A DNA stretch of 64,000 bases from JAHBNG01 sp039028975 (lineage in GTDB: Bacteria; Chloroflexota; Anaerolineae; Caldilineales; Caldilineaceae), in the NCBI GenBank assembly GCA_039028975.1, contig JBCCHB010000070.1:18869-82868 (forward strand). Reading direction: 5' to 3'. The translations under genes and the position numbers were made by a program. This document shows, piece after piece, positions 19,434 to 29,380 of the stretch; the stretch's first letter is position 1, and the number at the start of each line of letters is the position of its first letter. Below the pieces are notes generated by a model. That model made no database searches. It was not told where the DNA came from and saw only the letters and a list, made by a program, of their open reading frames with translations.

Positions 19434-20390
19434 TCAAGATCCATAGGTATTGGGTGGATCGATAATCAAAATGTGCAGATCCCATGATGGACCGCCGTTG
19501 CTTCTACTGATCTCAATTGAACCATCTCCTAATTTGAATGGCGCAACAGATGCAGGTGGGAGACGCCATGTCTTGTTAATGGCATGGTTGCCCGTTACAG
19601 TGCCGTTGATATCACCATGAATTCTAGAAAGCAGAGGGACCGCCATATTTTGTACATTGGTTGCAGGATCACCATGGGTAAAGATAGGTGCTGCGACATC
19701 TCCATATCGACTTCTTAAGGCAAGGTTCCAATTGTTGTCTACCGTAACCTCTACTTTCAAATCAGGATGGTCGACCACTGAATAGACGCTGGAATTTGCA
19801 TGGTGAAACTGGGCAAGAGCATACACGTAGAAGTTTGCCATGGATTCCCCACCAGCAGCAAAGTACTTATTACATTCAATATGAAAAGTTCCATCGAATC
19901 GCGCCATACCATCCCCAACGGCTGATGGAGCGGGATTACCTATGATATCGCACTGTTCGACTTTATACTCTGTGTTACCAATCAACACTCCCTCTGGATC
20001 ATACGAGGAGGGATTCCGGGTAATTTTGCAAGCTTCAGAATGAGTGCCATTTGGGGCGTGTTCAAAGTTTAAGACCAATGCCCGTGCATTTCCTTCGATT
20101 CGTGGCACAACGGGTTCACCCTTTTTATTGAGACATGCGGTTGGAACCGTCGGTACTGCTGTTGGTGTGGGCGTTAGCGTTGGTCTCCGTGTTGCCGTCA
20201 CAGGTATCCCCGTGGGTACATTTCGGGTCGGTTGAGATGTAACTCTGGATGGGGCCGGGCCTGGCGTAAAGCCTGTTTGTGCATCCTGAGCAGCTACCTT
20301 TGCCGTATCCACTGTTGCCAGTAGACCTACCATAGCAACAACGACCGACAACAAGAGTGTGACAAATAGTGGGGGGATTAGTTTTGTCAT
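19434..20390 (-). CDS. Secreted protein of unknown function with Thr/Pro linker
   Basis: 318 residues. A hydrophobic signal or anchor helix (about 5-30) is followed by a low-complexity Thr/Pro/Arg linker (TPTPTAVPTVPT, about 45-85) and a globular domain from about 95 to the end with four or more Cys and many aromatic residues (NFYVYALAQFHH, TWRLPPASVAPF, WDLHILIIDPP). The layout is that of an exported domain held off the membrane by a flexible linker. I recognise no family. AAGGAA precedes the ATG. It is divergent from the STAND gene at 20758. Confidence 0.7.
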   Translation of the reverse strand: MTKLIPPLFVTLLLSVVVAMVGLLATVDTAKVAAQDAQTGFTPGPAPSRVTSQPTRNVPTGIPVTATRRPTLTPTPTAVPTVPTACLNKKGEPVVPRIEGNARALVLNFEHAPNGTHSEACKITRNPSSYDPEGVLIGNTEYKVEQCDIIGNPAPSAVGDGMARFDGTFHIECNKYFAAGGESMANFYVYALAQFHHANSSVYSVVDHPDLKVEVTVDNNWNLALRSRYGDVAAPIFTHGDPATNVQNMAVPLLSRIHGDINGTVTGNHAINKTWRLPPASVAPFKLGDGSIEISRSNGGPSWDLHILIIDPPNTYGS

Positions 20391-20757
20391 TTTCCTTATT
20401 CCTTTATACGAACTTCTCTCTGCGAATTAGCATGAAACGAATTTTGTTGTAGCATATCAGAGAATTCAAACTATGGAAGCAAATCGATCTATCAATTCCT
20501 ATAATCATTCTGTCAAGGTGAAAGAGATCGGCGAGCTGATATGTTTATATGGATAGATCGTCTCTGACAAAGTCCATTATAATAAGGACCAACGCAAACA
20601 ACAGGACAAAAGTCCCAGTTTTGTGCCATTTTGTCCCAGGAACAACCAAATCGAACTATCAATAAACCGCAATTGTTCAACGAGCATGCTCACGTGCGAC
20701 ATGAGGCGTGCCTACTCAAATGCGGTCTACAGACTATAGCTTGAGAAAGAATCTGCC
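20391..20757. other. Divergent promoter region, no gene
   Basis: 367 bases between two divergently transcribed genes. AT-rich in its first half. I see no convincing operator, hairpin or small ORF. Confidence 0.5.
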
Positions 20758-23463
20758 ATGGGATCGCCCAAACCACCTTCACCGAATCGTTTTAATGAAT
20801 GTCTGCGCAATACGCTAGAACACATCGGTGATCATAATTGGTTGGTAAAGAATTCCCCCTTAACATCTCTTTTCTTTGCCGGTGCCCATGAGCCAAAAAA
20901 GCGACAGCCACAGATTATGCTTACGGGTCAAGAAGATTTAGACAGGCATCTGCGCACAATTTGGCATGATTGGGAGAACTGTACGAAATCCCCTCTACAA
21001 GCACTGATTTGGGAAACCGTCTGCCATCTTTCCCCCGAAACAAAGGATCAGACACAAGCGATCTTACTACTCACCTACTTTGACCACGAACACCCCAAAC
21101 AAAGCCAGGTCATTAAACGGTTGGCTGTCGGCCGATCCACTTACTATCGATATCTCGAACGTGCGATCGATTCTCTTGGGCGTTTAATAACCGAGGCCGC
21201 ACGTCCTGCATTGCATTTAGAAAGACCTCAACCGTCGCCCCTCATCGGGCGTAAAGAGCAAAAATCGCATCTACTGAAGGGCATAAGAGCTGGACGTGTG
21301 CTCCACGTTGTGGGTGGGAGTGGGTTAGGCAAAACGGCGCTTGCGGCTGCTGTTGCAGACGAATGGCCCAACAGCGTCTTCTGGTATACCTTTCGTCCCG
21401 GCTTGGCAGATCATTTTGAAAACTTGCTCTTTGCCGTGGCCTATTTTCTGCATGAGCAAGGAGCATCTGGTCTTTGGCTTCACCTGACGACCAATTCAGA
21501 ATTGACCACACCGTCCCGCGCTATGATGGTGATACGTGATCATCTAAATGCTCTTAAGGAACAGCCGCCACTCTTCTGCTTTGATGAGGTTGATCTGTTA
21601 CTGCCAGATACACTCAATGATTCTGAGGAATATTCGTTACTCCGCGGATTTCTTGACGAGTGGGCTACGTCCGAGCGTTCAGGAAGCCCTTTACTCATGG
21701 TGGGGCAGAAGTTGCTGATGGAACCCGATATGGGGTGTTTGGTTACAGCAGAGCCGTTTACCCTATCTGAGCTAACCCGACTTTTGAAGAGCAGAGGGCA
21801 AGAATTGAGCCAAAGAGAGTGCAACCATCTGTTACAGCTCACCCGTGGGAACCCGCTTCTCTTGAATCTGGTTGTACTCCTCTACCAGAGCAACCCGCTG
21901 CTCCTGGATAGTGTGGAAAGATTAGCCAGCCCACTGACTCTCGGGTGGTTTCTCAAGCGTCTTGTTCAGCACCTATCGTTGAAAGAGCAAGTGGTACTGC
22001 ATGAGCTTTCAATCTTCCCAGACAACGCGCCGATGAATGGCTGGCAGCGTACGAAAAAGCAATTAGCCACCCTACTCGATCTGGGCCTCGCTACCAAATT
22101 GGGGGTCGACAACGTCGCCCTCCATCCTGCTCTGCGAAACCTTGTCTACCAACAATTGCCCCATACACGTAGAGTCGAACTGCACTTGGCCGCAGGTAAT
22201 CTGTTGGCTGAACGGGGTTGCTTTACAGCGGCGGCATGGCACTATATTCAGGGTGAACAACCAGAAATGGGCATCTGGACTTGGTATAGCCATCAACAGC
22301 AGGAAGTTGATCAAGGGTTTGGCAGTGCCGCGTTGGATCTCTTTGCCCCCCTTGCCCATGAGAAGCTATCCCGAAACGATGACCAACGAGCATTAGCACT
22401 GCTTCTTACGCCATTATTAAAACGTGCTGGGCGCTACAAAGAGGGCTTGGATCTGCTGGAGCAGGTCTACTGGTCTAAGGCTTCGGTGAGCGGCATCATG
22501 GCTTACGATATGAAGGGCGAGCTACTTGCGGAGGATGGCCGAATTGAACAGAGCCTGCAAACGTTTCGTAAAGGCCTAGAAAGCCTAAGACATCTACGGT
22601 CCACCCAAGAAGTTGAGTTTCATCTCCAAATTGGGCGTCGCTTGTTTGCTCGTTTAGGTGACTTGGAGAAGGCACGTCATGAAGCTCTTGAGGCCAGATT
22701 GAGCCTTGATGTGCATCAGGGAAGGCTGGCAGAAGTGACCGGGCATTATGAATCCGCGCGCAACCACTATACAAACGCCCTCCAGCTTGCCGAAGGGACG
22801 ACAGATATAAAGCGGTTGGCGCTCATCCACCAAGGGTTGGGCTTCTTGGAAGCGCATCTGGCCAATGTAGATGCCGCAGTAAAACATGCCAATGAGACAA
22901 GGCGCTTATTTGAGTTATTGGGGGATCAGATTCTATCAGTTGGAACGCCCAACTCAATTCTTTCTGTTGCCTATCTTGTCAATAGGCAGTATGCTGACGC
23001 CGTTGAACCAGCCGAAACCGCGCTTACTTTTTTCCGCAACTTGAATCACGTCTATTGGATAGCAGCAAATGAAACCTATTTGGCTGAAGCATGGCTCTAC
23101 CTGGGTGACATCGAGAAATCCGAAGCATATGCTCAATCAGCTCTTCGCCATGAAGAGATCATGTTTCGACCCTATTGTCTTTTCATTCTGGGGCATGTGC
23201 GGCGTATCCAGCATAGATTTGAAGAATCAGAAGCCTACTGTCGCGACGCCATCTCAACTGGCGAAGAGCTAGAAGAACCAAGTGCAATCGCACCCGCCTG
23301 GAGCGCGCTTGGTGAAACCCTGCGTGATTGGGGGAAGGTTGAGGAAGCTCAGATGGCACTGGAACAGGCACTGGCTATCTGGCAGCGACTCAATAATCAG
23401 CTGGAGATCAAACACACCCAGGATTTACTGGCTTCTCTGGCGCAGAACGAGAAGGGTTTTTAA
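20758..23463 (+). CDS. STAND ATPase with N-terminal HTH-like region and TPR array
   Basis: 901 residues. Residues about 70-160 contain a helix-turn-helix-like segment (QVIKRLAVGRSTYYRYLERA). LIGRKEQ introduces the nucleotide-binding domain with P-loop GGSGLGKT (Lys192) and Walker B FCFDEVD. The arm region is followed from about residue 480 by tetratricopeptide-like repeats (AEVTGHYESARNHYTNALQLAEG and others), ending EEAQMALEQALAIWQRL. This is the signal-transduction ATPase (STAND) layout of MalT-like or NB-ARC proteins, a ligand-gated switch. It has no effector-associated domain of the type seen in the two integron STAND proteins. Function may be regulatory. It stands alone. Confidence 0.85.
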   Translation: MGSPKPPSPNRFNECLRNTLEHIGDHNWLVKNSPLTSLFFAGAHEPKKRQPQIMLTGQEDLDRHLRTIWHDWENCTKSPLQALIWETVCHLSPETKDQTQAILLLTYFDHEHPKQSQVIKRLAVGRSTYYRYLERAIDSLGRLITEAARPALHLERPQPSPLIGRKEQKSHLLKGIRAGRVLHVVGGSGLGKTALAAAVADEWPNSVFWYTFRPGLADHFENLLFAVAYFLHEQGASGLWLHLTTNSELTTPSRAMMVIRDHLNALKEQPPLFCFDEVDLLLPDTLNDSEEYSLLRGFLDEWATSERSGSPLLMVGQKLLMEPDMGCLVTAEPFTLSELTRLLKSRGQELSQRECNHLLQLTRGNPLLLNLVVLLYQSNPLLLDSVERLASPLTLGWFLKRLVQHLSLKEQVVLHELSIFPDNAPMNGWQRTKKQLATLLDLGLATKLGVDNVALHPALRNLVYQQLPHTRRVELHLAAGNLLAERGCFTAAAWHYIQGEQPEMGIWTWYSHQQQEVDQGFGSAALDLFAPLAHEKLSRNDDQRALALLLTPLLKRAGRYKEGLDLLEQVYWSKASVSGIMAYDMKGELLAEDGRIEQSLQTFRKGLESLRHLRSTQEVEFHLQIGRRLFARLGDLEKARHEALEARLSLDVHQGRLAEVTGHYESARNHYTNALQLAEGTTDIKRLALIHQGLGFLEAHLANVDAAVKHANETRRLFELLGDQILSVGTPNSILSVAYLVNRQYADAVEPAETALTFFRNLNHVYWIAANETYLAEAWLYLGDIEKSEAYAQSALRHEEIMFRPYCLFILGHVRRIQHRFEESEAYCRDAISTGEELEEPSAIAPAWSALGETLRDWGKVEEAQMALEQALAIWQRLNNQLEIKHTQDLLASLAQNEKGF

Positions 23464-23802
23464 CCGCCCTCAGTTCTTCTTGCCATTGTTCTTCTACCCA
23501 CTGTAAACATTTGTTCAGTGTTGTGCCAATTCTGGGACGCCCACGGAATAAGGCACATCTCAAAGCGGTGGATGGTGGCATGAGGGTCGCAGAGTCAAGG
23601 AAACGCGGAACGATTCTAGAACAGCTTAATCCGCGCTTGCTCTGATCTGCAACCCTTAATGAATTCCCCGAACCTGAGACGCACCCGCCACCCGATCGTG
23701 GCTGTTTGAGCTTAGTCTACAAATCGATTAAAATGTAGGCAATTTACTCGCTCCCGCTTTCTAACCACACCACAGGTGACAGTAAACCAATGGAGGCTGA
23801 GA
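23464..23802. other. Intergenic region ahead of the amidohydrolase cluster
   Basis: 339 bases without a gene. On the minus strand 23504-23517 reads TGAACAAATGTTTA, which matches a Gram-positive-type LexA box at 12 of 14 positions; alone this is weak. GGAGG at 23792-23796 is the ribosome site of the next gene. Nothing else is recognised. Confidence 0.4.
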
Positions 23803-24918
23803 TTGATTGCCGAATTAGACGTTCTTGAACAGAACGAATCCAAATCCCCAACCCGTACGCCAGTCATTGATTGCGACATCCACAACTATGATGGATATGG
23901 CCAAAAAGAATTTGATGATATTATCGTCCGCTACTTAGAGCAGAAGTGGCAGCGACACCACGAAATGATCGGGCGTCGTGGCCATGCCGCTGGTGCATTC
24001 CCCCGCGGCTTCAAGAACGCGGCACGTAATGATGCCTGGCCGCCCAGCGGAATGCCCCCTGGCTTGGATATGAAATTTGTCACCGGTCAACTGCTGGATG
24101 AATGGGATATGGATTACGGAATTCTCAATCCGCTGGCTGGGCCGGGCACCCAACTGAACATTGACTATGGCTCTGCCTATGCCCGTGCCATCAACGATTA
24201 TCAGATTGCTGAATGGCTAGAGCCAGAGCCAAGGTATCGCGCCTCCATGGTTGTCTGTGAAGAGGATGCTGAGGGGGCCGCGCGAGAAATTCATCGCCTA
24301 GGCAACCGAGACGATTTTGTCCAGGTTCTGCTTTTGGCGCGCACCAAAGAGCCGCTGGGACGACGAAAATATTGGAAGATATACGAGGCGGCTGTGGAAC
24401 ACAGCCTGCCCATTGGCATCCACTTTGGCGGCAATGGCGGTCATCCCTACACAGGAGGAGGTTGGCCTTCGTATTACATCGAAGATCATGGGGGCATGTC
24501 CCAATCATTTCAGGCCCAGGTGACGAGTTTTGTTTGTGAAGGCGTATTTGAACACTTCCCCACATTGAAGGTCGTAGTCATCGAAGGGGGATTTGCTTGG
24601 TTGCCCTCACTGGCTTGGCGACTGGATCAGAGCTGGACCCGACTCAAAGAAGAAGTTCCCTATCTTAAACGTAAGCCATCCGAGTACATTGCCGACCACA
24701 TCTGGTTGACTACTCAACCTATGGAGGAGCCGCGCCAGCCTCACCACTTCCATCAACTACTCAATCAGATGAATGGTGGAGAGCGACTTATGTTTGCCAC
24801 CGACTATCCCCACTGGGATTTCGACTCGCCCGCCCGAGCCGTGCCGCTCGATCTGCCGGATAACGTGCGGCGGAATATTATGGCAGAAAACGCACGCAAT
24901 CTTTACGGCCTTGAATAA
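23803..24918 (+). CDS. Amidohydrolase_2-family metal-dependent hydrolase, paralog 1
   Basis: 371 residues from a TTG start chosen because GGAGG (23792-23796) lies 6 bases ahead and because the resulting N-terminus MIAELDVLEQ matches the paralog at 26289 (MIAEREVVEQ). A GTG at 23776 would add nine residues. Family features: VIDCDIHN near the N-terminus (metal ligands of strand 1), GIHFGGNGG in the middle and FATDYPHWDFD near the end (catalytic Asp). This is the TIM-barrel family that includes ACMSD-like decarboxylases and related ring-cleavage hydrolases. The substrate is not given by sequence. Three paralogs stand in tandem, followed by a Rieske protein, which suggests breakdown of an aromatic or other ring compound. 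Confidence 0.88.
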   Translation: MIAELDVLEQNESKSPTRTPVIDCDIHNYDGYGQKEFDDIIVRYLEQKWQRHHEMIGRRGHAAGAFPRGFKNAARNDAWPPSGMPPGLDMKFVTGQLLDEWDMDYGILNPLAGPGTQLNIDYGSAYARAINDYQIAEWLEPEPRYRASMVVCEEDAEGAAREIHRLGNRDDFVQVLLLARTKEPLGRRKYWKIYEAAVEHSLPIGIHFGGNGGHPYTGGGWPSYYIEDHGGMSQSFQAQVTSFVCEGVFEHFPTLKVVVIEGGFAWLPSLAWRLDQSWTRLKEEVPYLKRKPSEYIADHIWLTTQPMEEPRQPHHFHQLLNQMNGGERLMFATDYPHWDFDSPARAVPLDLPDNVRRNIMAENARNLYGLE

Positions 24919-25052
24919 AATCAGTAGATAAAAGGGTAATTGAGATGAGCAAGAACTAAGGAATCGGAATTAAATAACTTGTGCATAAGATCTCTCAATC
25001 CTTCGAGATGACATGCCCAACTTATTTAATGCTCATTCCTAAAGGATAGCCT

Positions 25053-26159
25053 ATGACGACAAATTTAGTTGCCCCCTCGGCAGCAGTTGCCCATAATGGG
25101 CGTTCGGTTACACGCCCAGCAGTGATCGACTGTGATATCCACAACGAAGTGCCTGCCCTGGAGACACTCTTTCCTTATTTGGCCGATCATTGGGTTGACT
25201 ATATCCGGACCTCTGAGTTTAACGGACCAAGCGCCAATGATTACCCGAAAGGTGCGCCCACATCGGCACGGCCAGGAAGCATGCCAAAAGAAGGTGGTCC
25301 CGCTGGCTCTACGCTGAAACTGGTACAGGAACAGGTACTCGACCCTTGGGCCACTGAGGTCGGAATTTTGACCTGCTCGTATCGGGTACAGAGCATTAAA
25401 AATGAAGACATTTCTGCCGACATAGCAACCGCCATTAACGGCTGGCAGATTGACACCTGGCTTGAACCAGAACCTCGCTTGCGGGGTTCTCTAGTGGTAC
25501 CCAGCCAGACACCGTCTCGTGCTGCTGAGGAAATTGCCCGCTTTGGTGGCCACCCCCAATTTGTGCAAGTGAGCCTACCCGTTCGCTCGTACATTCCCTA
25601 TGGCAATCGTCTATATGATCCCCTTTATGCTGCTGCGGTAGAGCACGATTTGGTTGTTGGCATCCACTTTGGTGGCGCGCCAGGCCATCCACCTACACCA
25701 ACAGGCTGGCCTTCGACTTACCTTGAGGAGTATGCAGGCATGGCTCAAGTCTTTCAGTCTCAGGTCATTAGCATGGTCATTGAGGGTGTTTTCGTCCGCT
25801 TCCCCACATTGCGGGTGGCGTTGATTGAAGGGGGATTTGCCTGGATGCCATCACTCATGTGGCGGCTAGATAAGGATTGGAAGGGGTTGCGCTCCAACAC
25901 ACCTTGGGTCAAGCGATGGCCCTCTGAATATATGAGGGAACACATGCGTCTGACGGTTCAGCCCACTGGCGCGCCGCCCAAGCAAGCGTACCTGATGCAC
26001 GTTATCGATCAGCTGGAATCAGATTCCATGCTCATGTTTGCTACCGATTATCCTCATTGGCATTATGATAAGGACGAAGAAGCTTGGCCACTGGAATTGC
26101 CAGAGCCGTTGAATTCAAACATTTGGTCAGAGAATGCTCGGGAGTGGTATCGGCTATGA
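25053..26159 (+). CDS. Amidohydrolase_2-family metal-dependent hydrolase, paralog 2
   Basis: 368 residues, the most diverged of the three. It keeps VIDCDIHN, VGIHFGGAPGHP, EGGFAWMPSLMWRLD and FATDYPHWHYD, but lacks the RRKYWK segment and the conserved loop PPSGxPPGxD of paralogs 1 and 3, having PGSMPKEGG instead. The different active-site loops argue for a different substrate within the same pathway, or for a second subunit of a mixed oligomer. AAAGGA precedes the ATG. 134 bases separate it from paralog 1, so it may be in the same transcript. Confidence 0.87.
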   Translation: MTTNLVAPSAAVAHNGRSVTRPAVIDCDIHNEVPALETLFPYLADHWVDYIRTSEFNGPSANDYPKGAPTSARPGSMPKEGGPAGSTLKLVQEQVLDPWATEVGILTCSYRVQSIKNEDISADIATAINGWQIDTWLEPEPRLRGSLVVPSQTPSRAAEEIARFGGHPQFVQVSLPVRSYIPYGNRLYDPLYAAAVEHDLVVGIHFGGAPGHPPTPTGWPSTYLEEYAGMAQVFQSQVISMVIEGVFVRFPTLRVALIEGGFAWMPSLMWRLDKDWKGLRSNTPWVKRWPSEYMREHMRLTVQPTGAPPKQAYLMHVIDQLESDSMLMFATDYPHWHYDKDEEAWPLELPEPLNSNIWSENAREWYRL

Positions 26160-26288
26160 AGTAAAAGCTTATATAACATTCCTTATTGACCAAAGCCTTC
26201 TATTCGGCTATTGTATATACGCCATTATAAAAGGAGATAACAATTGTATCAAGTTGCCCTAAAAAAAGGCGAGCGCAAGGAGGATATA

Positions 26289-27404
26289 ATGATCGCCGAA
26301 CGAGAAGTCGTTGAACAGACCACATCCACTACCCAAACCCGAGAAGTCGTCATTGACTGCGATATCCACAACTTTGAGGCATATAAAGATCCTGAGTATG
26401 TTCGGGTCTATAAAACCTATTTGGAGGAGAAGTGGCAGCGCCACCATGAGACATTTGGCCTTCGGGGATTCTTGGGCGGAGGGTATCCTCGTGCGCAAGT
26501 CAACGCAGCCCGTCAGGATTCATTTCCACCCAGTGGCAAACCGCCCGGCATGGATCTAGACTTCATGCGTGAGCAACTGCTAGATGAGTGGAATATGGAT
26601 TATGGCATCTTAAATCCACTTGGCGGTGGGGCTGGTCAGCTAAATCTTGACTATGCCGCTGCCTTAACCCGGGCCATGAATGACTACCAGATTGCTGAAT
26701 GGCTGGAACCCGAGCCTCGCTTACGTGCTTCGTTGAGCGTGGTCTATGAAGATGGTGACTTGGCGGCTGAAGAAATATACCGATTAGGTGATCATGAGGG
26801 CTTTGTGCAGGTCTTGCTGGTGGCCCGCACCCGGGAACCATTAGGCCGACGAAAATATTGGAAGATGTACGAGGCGGCTGTTGAACATAACCTACCTCTT
26901 GGCATTCATTTTGGCGGTGCGGGCGGTGGCCCTATTACTGCATCTGGGTGGCCCTCTTACTACATCGAAGACCATGCGGGTATGCCCCAGACTTTCCAGG
27001 CCCAGATTGCCAGTATGGTCTGCGAGGGAGTCTTTGAGCACTTTCCATCGTTGCGCGTCGTGATCATCGAAGGCGGCTTTGCCTGGCTCCCTTCGCTGGC
27101 ATGGCGCTTGGATCAGAGCTGGTCTCGCCTGAAGGAAGAAGTTCCGCAGCTTAAACGTGCTCCCTCTGAATATATCAACGAACATTTTTGGCTGACCACC
27201 CAACCGATGGAGGAACCAAGGCAGAATCGTCACTTTATGCAGCTCCTCGAAGAGCTAAATGGAAGCGAAAAGCTTATGTTTGCCACCGATTATCCCCACT
27301 GGGATTTTGACTCGCCTGGGTTGGCTCTGCCGACAAACCTGCCTCGTGAGATGCGACGGAATATTATGTCCGAGAATGCTCGGGCTTTTTACGAACTTGA
27401 TTAG
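26289..27404 (+). CDS. Amidohydrolase_2-family metal-dependent hydrolase, paralog 3
   Basis: 371 residues from ATG 26289, chosen because AAGGAGG stands 7 bases ahead; an upstream TTG at 26244 would add 15 residues and has no better site. Very close to paralog 1 along its length: VIDCDIHN, PPSGKPPGMD, LDEWNMDYGILNPL, RRKYWKMYEAAVEHNLPLGIHFGG, EGGFAWLPSLAWRLDQSW and FATDYPHWDFD. Metal-binding and catalytic positions are the same. A recent duplication with the diverged paralog 2 in between. The Rieske gene starts 30 bases downstream. Confidence 0.88.
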   Translation: MIAEREVVEQTTSTTQTREVVIDCDIHNFEAYKDPEYVRVYKTYLEEKWQRHHETFGLRGFLGGGYPRAQVNAARQDSFPPSGKPPGMDLDFMREQLLDEWNMDYGILNPLGGGAGQLNLDYAAALTRAMNDYQIAEWLEPEPRLRASLSVVYEDGDLAAEEIYRLGDHEGFVQVLLVARTREPLGRRKYWKMYEAAVEHNLPLGIHFGGAGGGPITASGWPSYYIEDHAGMPQTFQAQIASMVCEGVFEHFPSLRVVIIEGGFAWLPSLAWRLDQSWSRLKEEVPQLKRAPSEYINEHFWLTTQPMEEPRQNRHFMQLLEELNGSEKLMFATDYPHWDFDSPGLALPTNLPREMRRNIMSENARAFYELD

Positions 27405-27434
27405 AAGATGAATAAGATGATAGGGTGACACAAG

Positions 27435-27902
27435 ATGGCGAAATATGAAGTGGCGGCTGTAGATGAGATTCCAGTGGGTGAACGTAAAGTGGTTACTGTG
27501 GCCGGACGCTCCATTGGGGTCTTTAATTTGGATGGTGAATACTTTGCCCTACGCAATACTTGCCCCCATCAGGGTGGTGCGCTATGTGAAGGGCTACTGA
27601 CAGGTTTTTTAATGGCTGACGTACCAGGGGAGTATGAGTATACCCGCAAAGGCGAAATTCTGCGCTGCCCTTGGCATGGCTGGGAGTTTGACGTAAAGAC
27701 AGGCCAGTCTTGGGTGGATCCAGAGAAGACGCGGGTGCGAACGTATCCGGTAGTGGTGGAGAGCGTGCCAGTAGATACTGCTGATATAGAAGAGCCGAAC
27801 GAAGCCATTATCGATCCGGAAACGGGGCGCGTGGCGGGTCCATATACTGCGGAGACTTACGAAGTTTCTGTTGAGCAGCGGATGATCTTTGTAGAGATCT
27901 AA
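27435..27902 (+). CDS. Rieske [2Fe-2S] protein
   Basis: 155 residues. The Rieske cluster boxes are CPHQGGALCEG (Cys-x-His) and CPWHGWEFD (Cys-x-x-His). The gap between them is longer than in small Rieske ferredoxins and holds an insert GFLMADVPGEYEYTRKGEI. The likely role is electron transfer to an oxygenase, or as the ferredoxin-like subunit in the amidohydrolase pathway; no oxygenase catalytic subunit is nearby. It lies between paralog 3 and a Nudix gene that starts 3 bases after its stop, so it is cotranscribed. Confidence 0.92.
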   Translation: MAKYEVAAVDEIPVGERKVVTVAGRSIGVFNLDGEYFALRNTCPHQGGALCEGLLTGFLMADVPGEYEYTRKGEILRCPWHGWEFDVKTGQSWVDPEKTRVRTYPVVVESVPVDTADIEEPNEAIIDPETGRVAGPYTAETYEVSVEQRMIFVEI

Positions 27903-27905
27903 CAT

Positions 27906-28406
27906 ATGAAGAAGCTCATCAAAACCGACAGCAATATCCCCTGGTTACACAAACCTGGCGAAGGAAGGCTATACATCACTGATGAGTTGCCCAATCATGA
28001 AACTTGGGGAACAGCCTTTGGTTTTACATTTCAGGCCGATAAGCTTTTGATGACTCGTTTACATGACCGCGATTGGGACATCCCAGGCGGTATGATTGAA
28101 ACTAGCGAATCGCCAGAAGAGGCAGCCATCCGAGAGGTATGGGAAGAAACCTATGCCGAGGTCGAAATTATCGAACTGATTGGTATTCAAGAGGTAGAGT
28201 TGTTCGGTCCCAAACCCGATGGATATCGGTGGTCCTATCCGTTGAACACGCAAATCTACTTCTTGTGCCGTTTGGTCAAATTAGCTCCATTCGAGGCGAA
28301 TGCTGAGAGCTTTGAGAGAGGTTTCATCGCTCCAGATGAGGCCCGACAACTTCCAACAATGCGCAACCATGACGGCATCTATGAAGAGGCACTCCGGCGT
28401 ATATAG
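27906..28406 (+). CDS. Nudix hydrolase
   Basis: 166 residues. The Nudix box GGMIETSESPEEAAIREVWEE fits Gx5Ex7REUxEExGU, with the last Gly replaced (EETYAEV). The metal-binding Glu residues are present. Such enzymes cleave nucleoside diphosphate linked to another moiety; the substrate is unknown. The start codon is 3 bases after the Rieske stop and the next gene has its AGAGGA site directly behind the stop, so it is an inner gene of the operon. Confidence 0.9.
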   Translation: MKKLIKTDSNIPWLHKPGEGRLYITDELPNHETWGTAFGFTFQADKLLMTRLHDRDWDIPGGMIETSESPEEAAIREVWEETYAEVEIIELIGIQEVELFGPKPDGYRWSYPLNTQIYFLCRLVKLAPFEANAESFERGFIAPDEARQLPTMRNHDGIYEEALRRI

Positions 28407-28425
28407 TCAGACAGAGGAATCAAAT

Positions 28426-29337
28426 ATGGAATTATCAGACATCAAAAAAGTCGGCGTTGTGGGCGGTGGCACAATGGGCTTTGGCATCGCTATCAACTTT
28501 GCTCTCTGGGGCCATTTTACTTACATAACCGATCTAAGCGAGGAACTCCTAGAGCGCTCCATGGGGCATGTCAATTCGGCCATGGATCTATTCGTTGAAG
28601 GGGAACTCATTACCCGCCAACATGCCGATGAGACCATTGCCCGCATCAAACCGACGACGAGTCTAGTCGAGTTAGCAGCCAACAGCGATTTCGTAACCGA
28701 AGCCATTGTGGAGAGGCTTGCTGACAAGCAGGAGCTTTTTGCTCGGCTTGACGACTTGTGTCCACCTGAAGCCATCCTGGCCAGCAATACCTCTGGTTTT
28801 GTCATGAGCGAAATCGGTGCCGACGTGAAACGGCAAGATAAGCTGGTTCTAACCCACTACTTTGCCCCGCCGCATATTGTGCCTGGCGTCGAGGTGGCCA
28901 AGGGACCCAGAACCACCGACGAAACCTATAACCTCACTTGCGACCTCTTGACCGCTGCCAAGAAGATTCCTATTCGCTTGAAGCAAGAGAAGCCAGGCTA
29001 CTTACTCAACCGAATCCAGGGAGCTATGGGGAGAGAGGCAATGGCATTGTGGGCCGAAGGCATGGCTAGCGCTGAGGATATTGAACTAGGCATCATTTCT
29101 ACCTTTGGTTTTCGGATGCCTCACGAGGGTCCATTTTATCACTATGACATTGCTGGTATTTGGAAGTGGCCTGCAGATGCCCGCAACCGCAAGCCGAGTG
29201 AGAACCCTAAGATTGCCGAGCGTATGGCAGAGGGTAAGCCCTGGTTTGTGGAGCCAGAAAAGTTCGACGAGGCAGTTGAGAAGCGGGATCGAGAGTATAT
29301 TCGTCGGCTAAAAGAGCTTTATTGGAAGGATGAGTAG
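28426..29337 (+). CDS. 3-hydroxyacyl-CoA dehydrogenase family protein
   Basis: 303 residues from ATG 28426, preceded by AGAGGA at 28412-28417. An upstream in-frame start at 28300 would run through the Nudix gene and is rejected. The N-terminus is a Rossmann fold, VGVVGGGTMGFGIA (GxGxxG). THYFAPPHIVPGVEV contains the catalytic His region of the family, followed by EKPGYLLNRIQGAM. The C-terminal helical domain includes GFRMPHEGPF. NAD-dependent oxidation of a 3-hydroxyacyl-CoA or a related hydroxy acid is expected. Last gene of the cluster. Confidence 0.9.
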   Translation: MELSDIKKVGVVGGGTMGFGIAINFALWGHFTYITDLSEELLERSMGHVNSAMDLFVEGELITRQHADETIARIKPTTSLVELAANSDFVTEAIVERLADKQELFARLDDLCPPEAILASNTSGFVMSEIGADVKRQDKLVLTHYFAPPHIVPGVEVAKGPRTTDETYNLTCDLLTAAKKIPIRLKQEKPGYLLNRIQGAMGREAMALWAEGMASAEDIELGIISTFGFRMPHEGPFYHYDIAGIWKWPADARNRKPSENPKIAERMAEGKPWFVEPEKFDEAVEKRDREYIRRLKELYWKDE

Positions 29338-29380
29338 TTGGTCAATCATTCTACTTTCTCCTTGTCAGCATACGCGGAAA

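Noticed and set aside
28300..28425. Longer start for the 3-hydroxyacyl-CoA dehydrogenase
   Set aside because: It would overlap the Nudix gene by over 100 bases; the ATG at 28426 has a good AGAGGA site and begins directly at the Rossmann fold.
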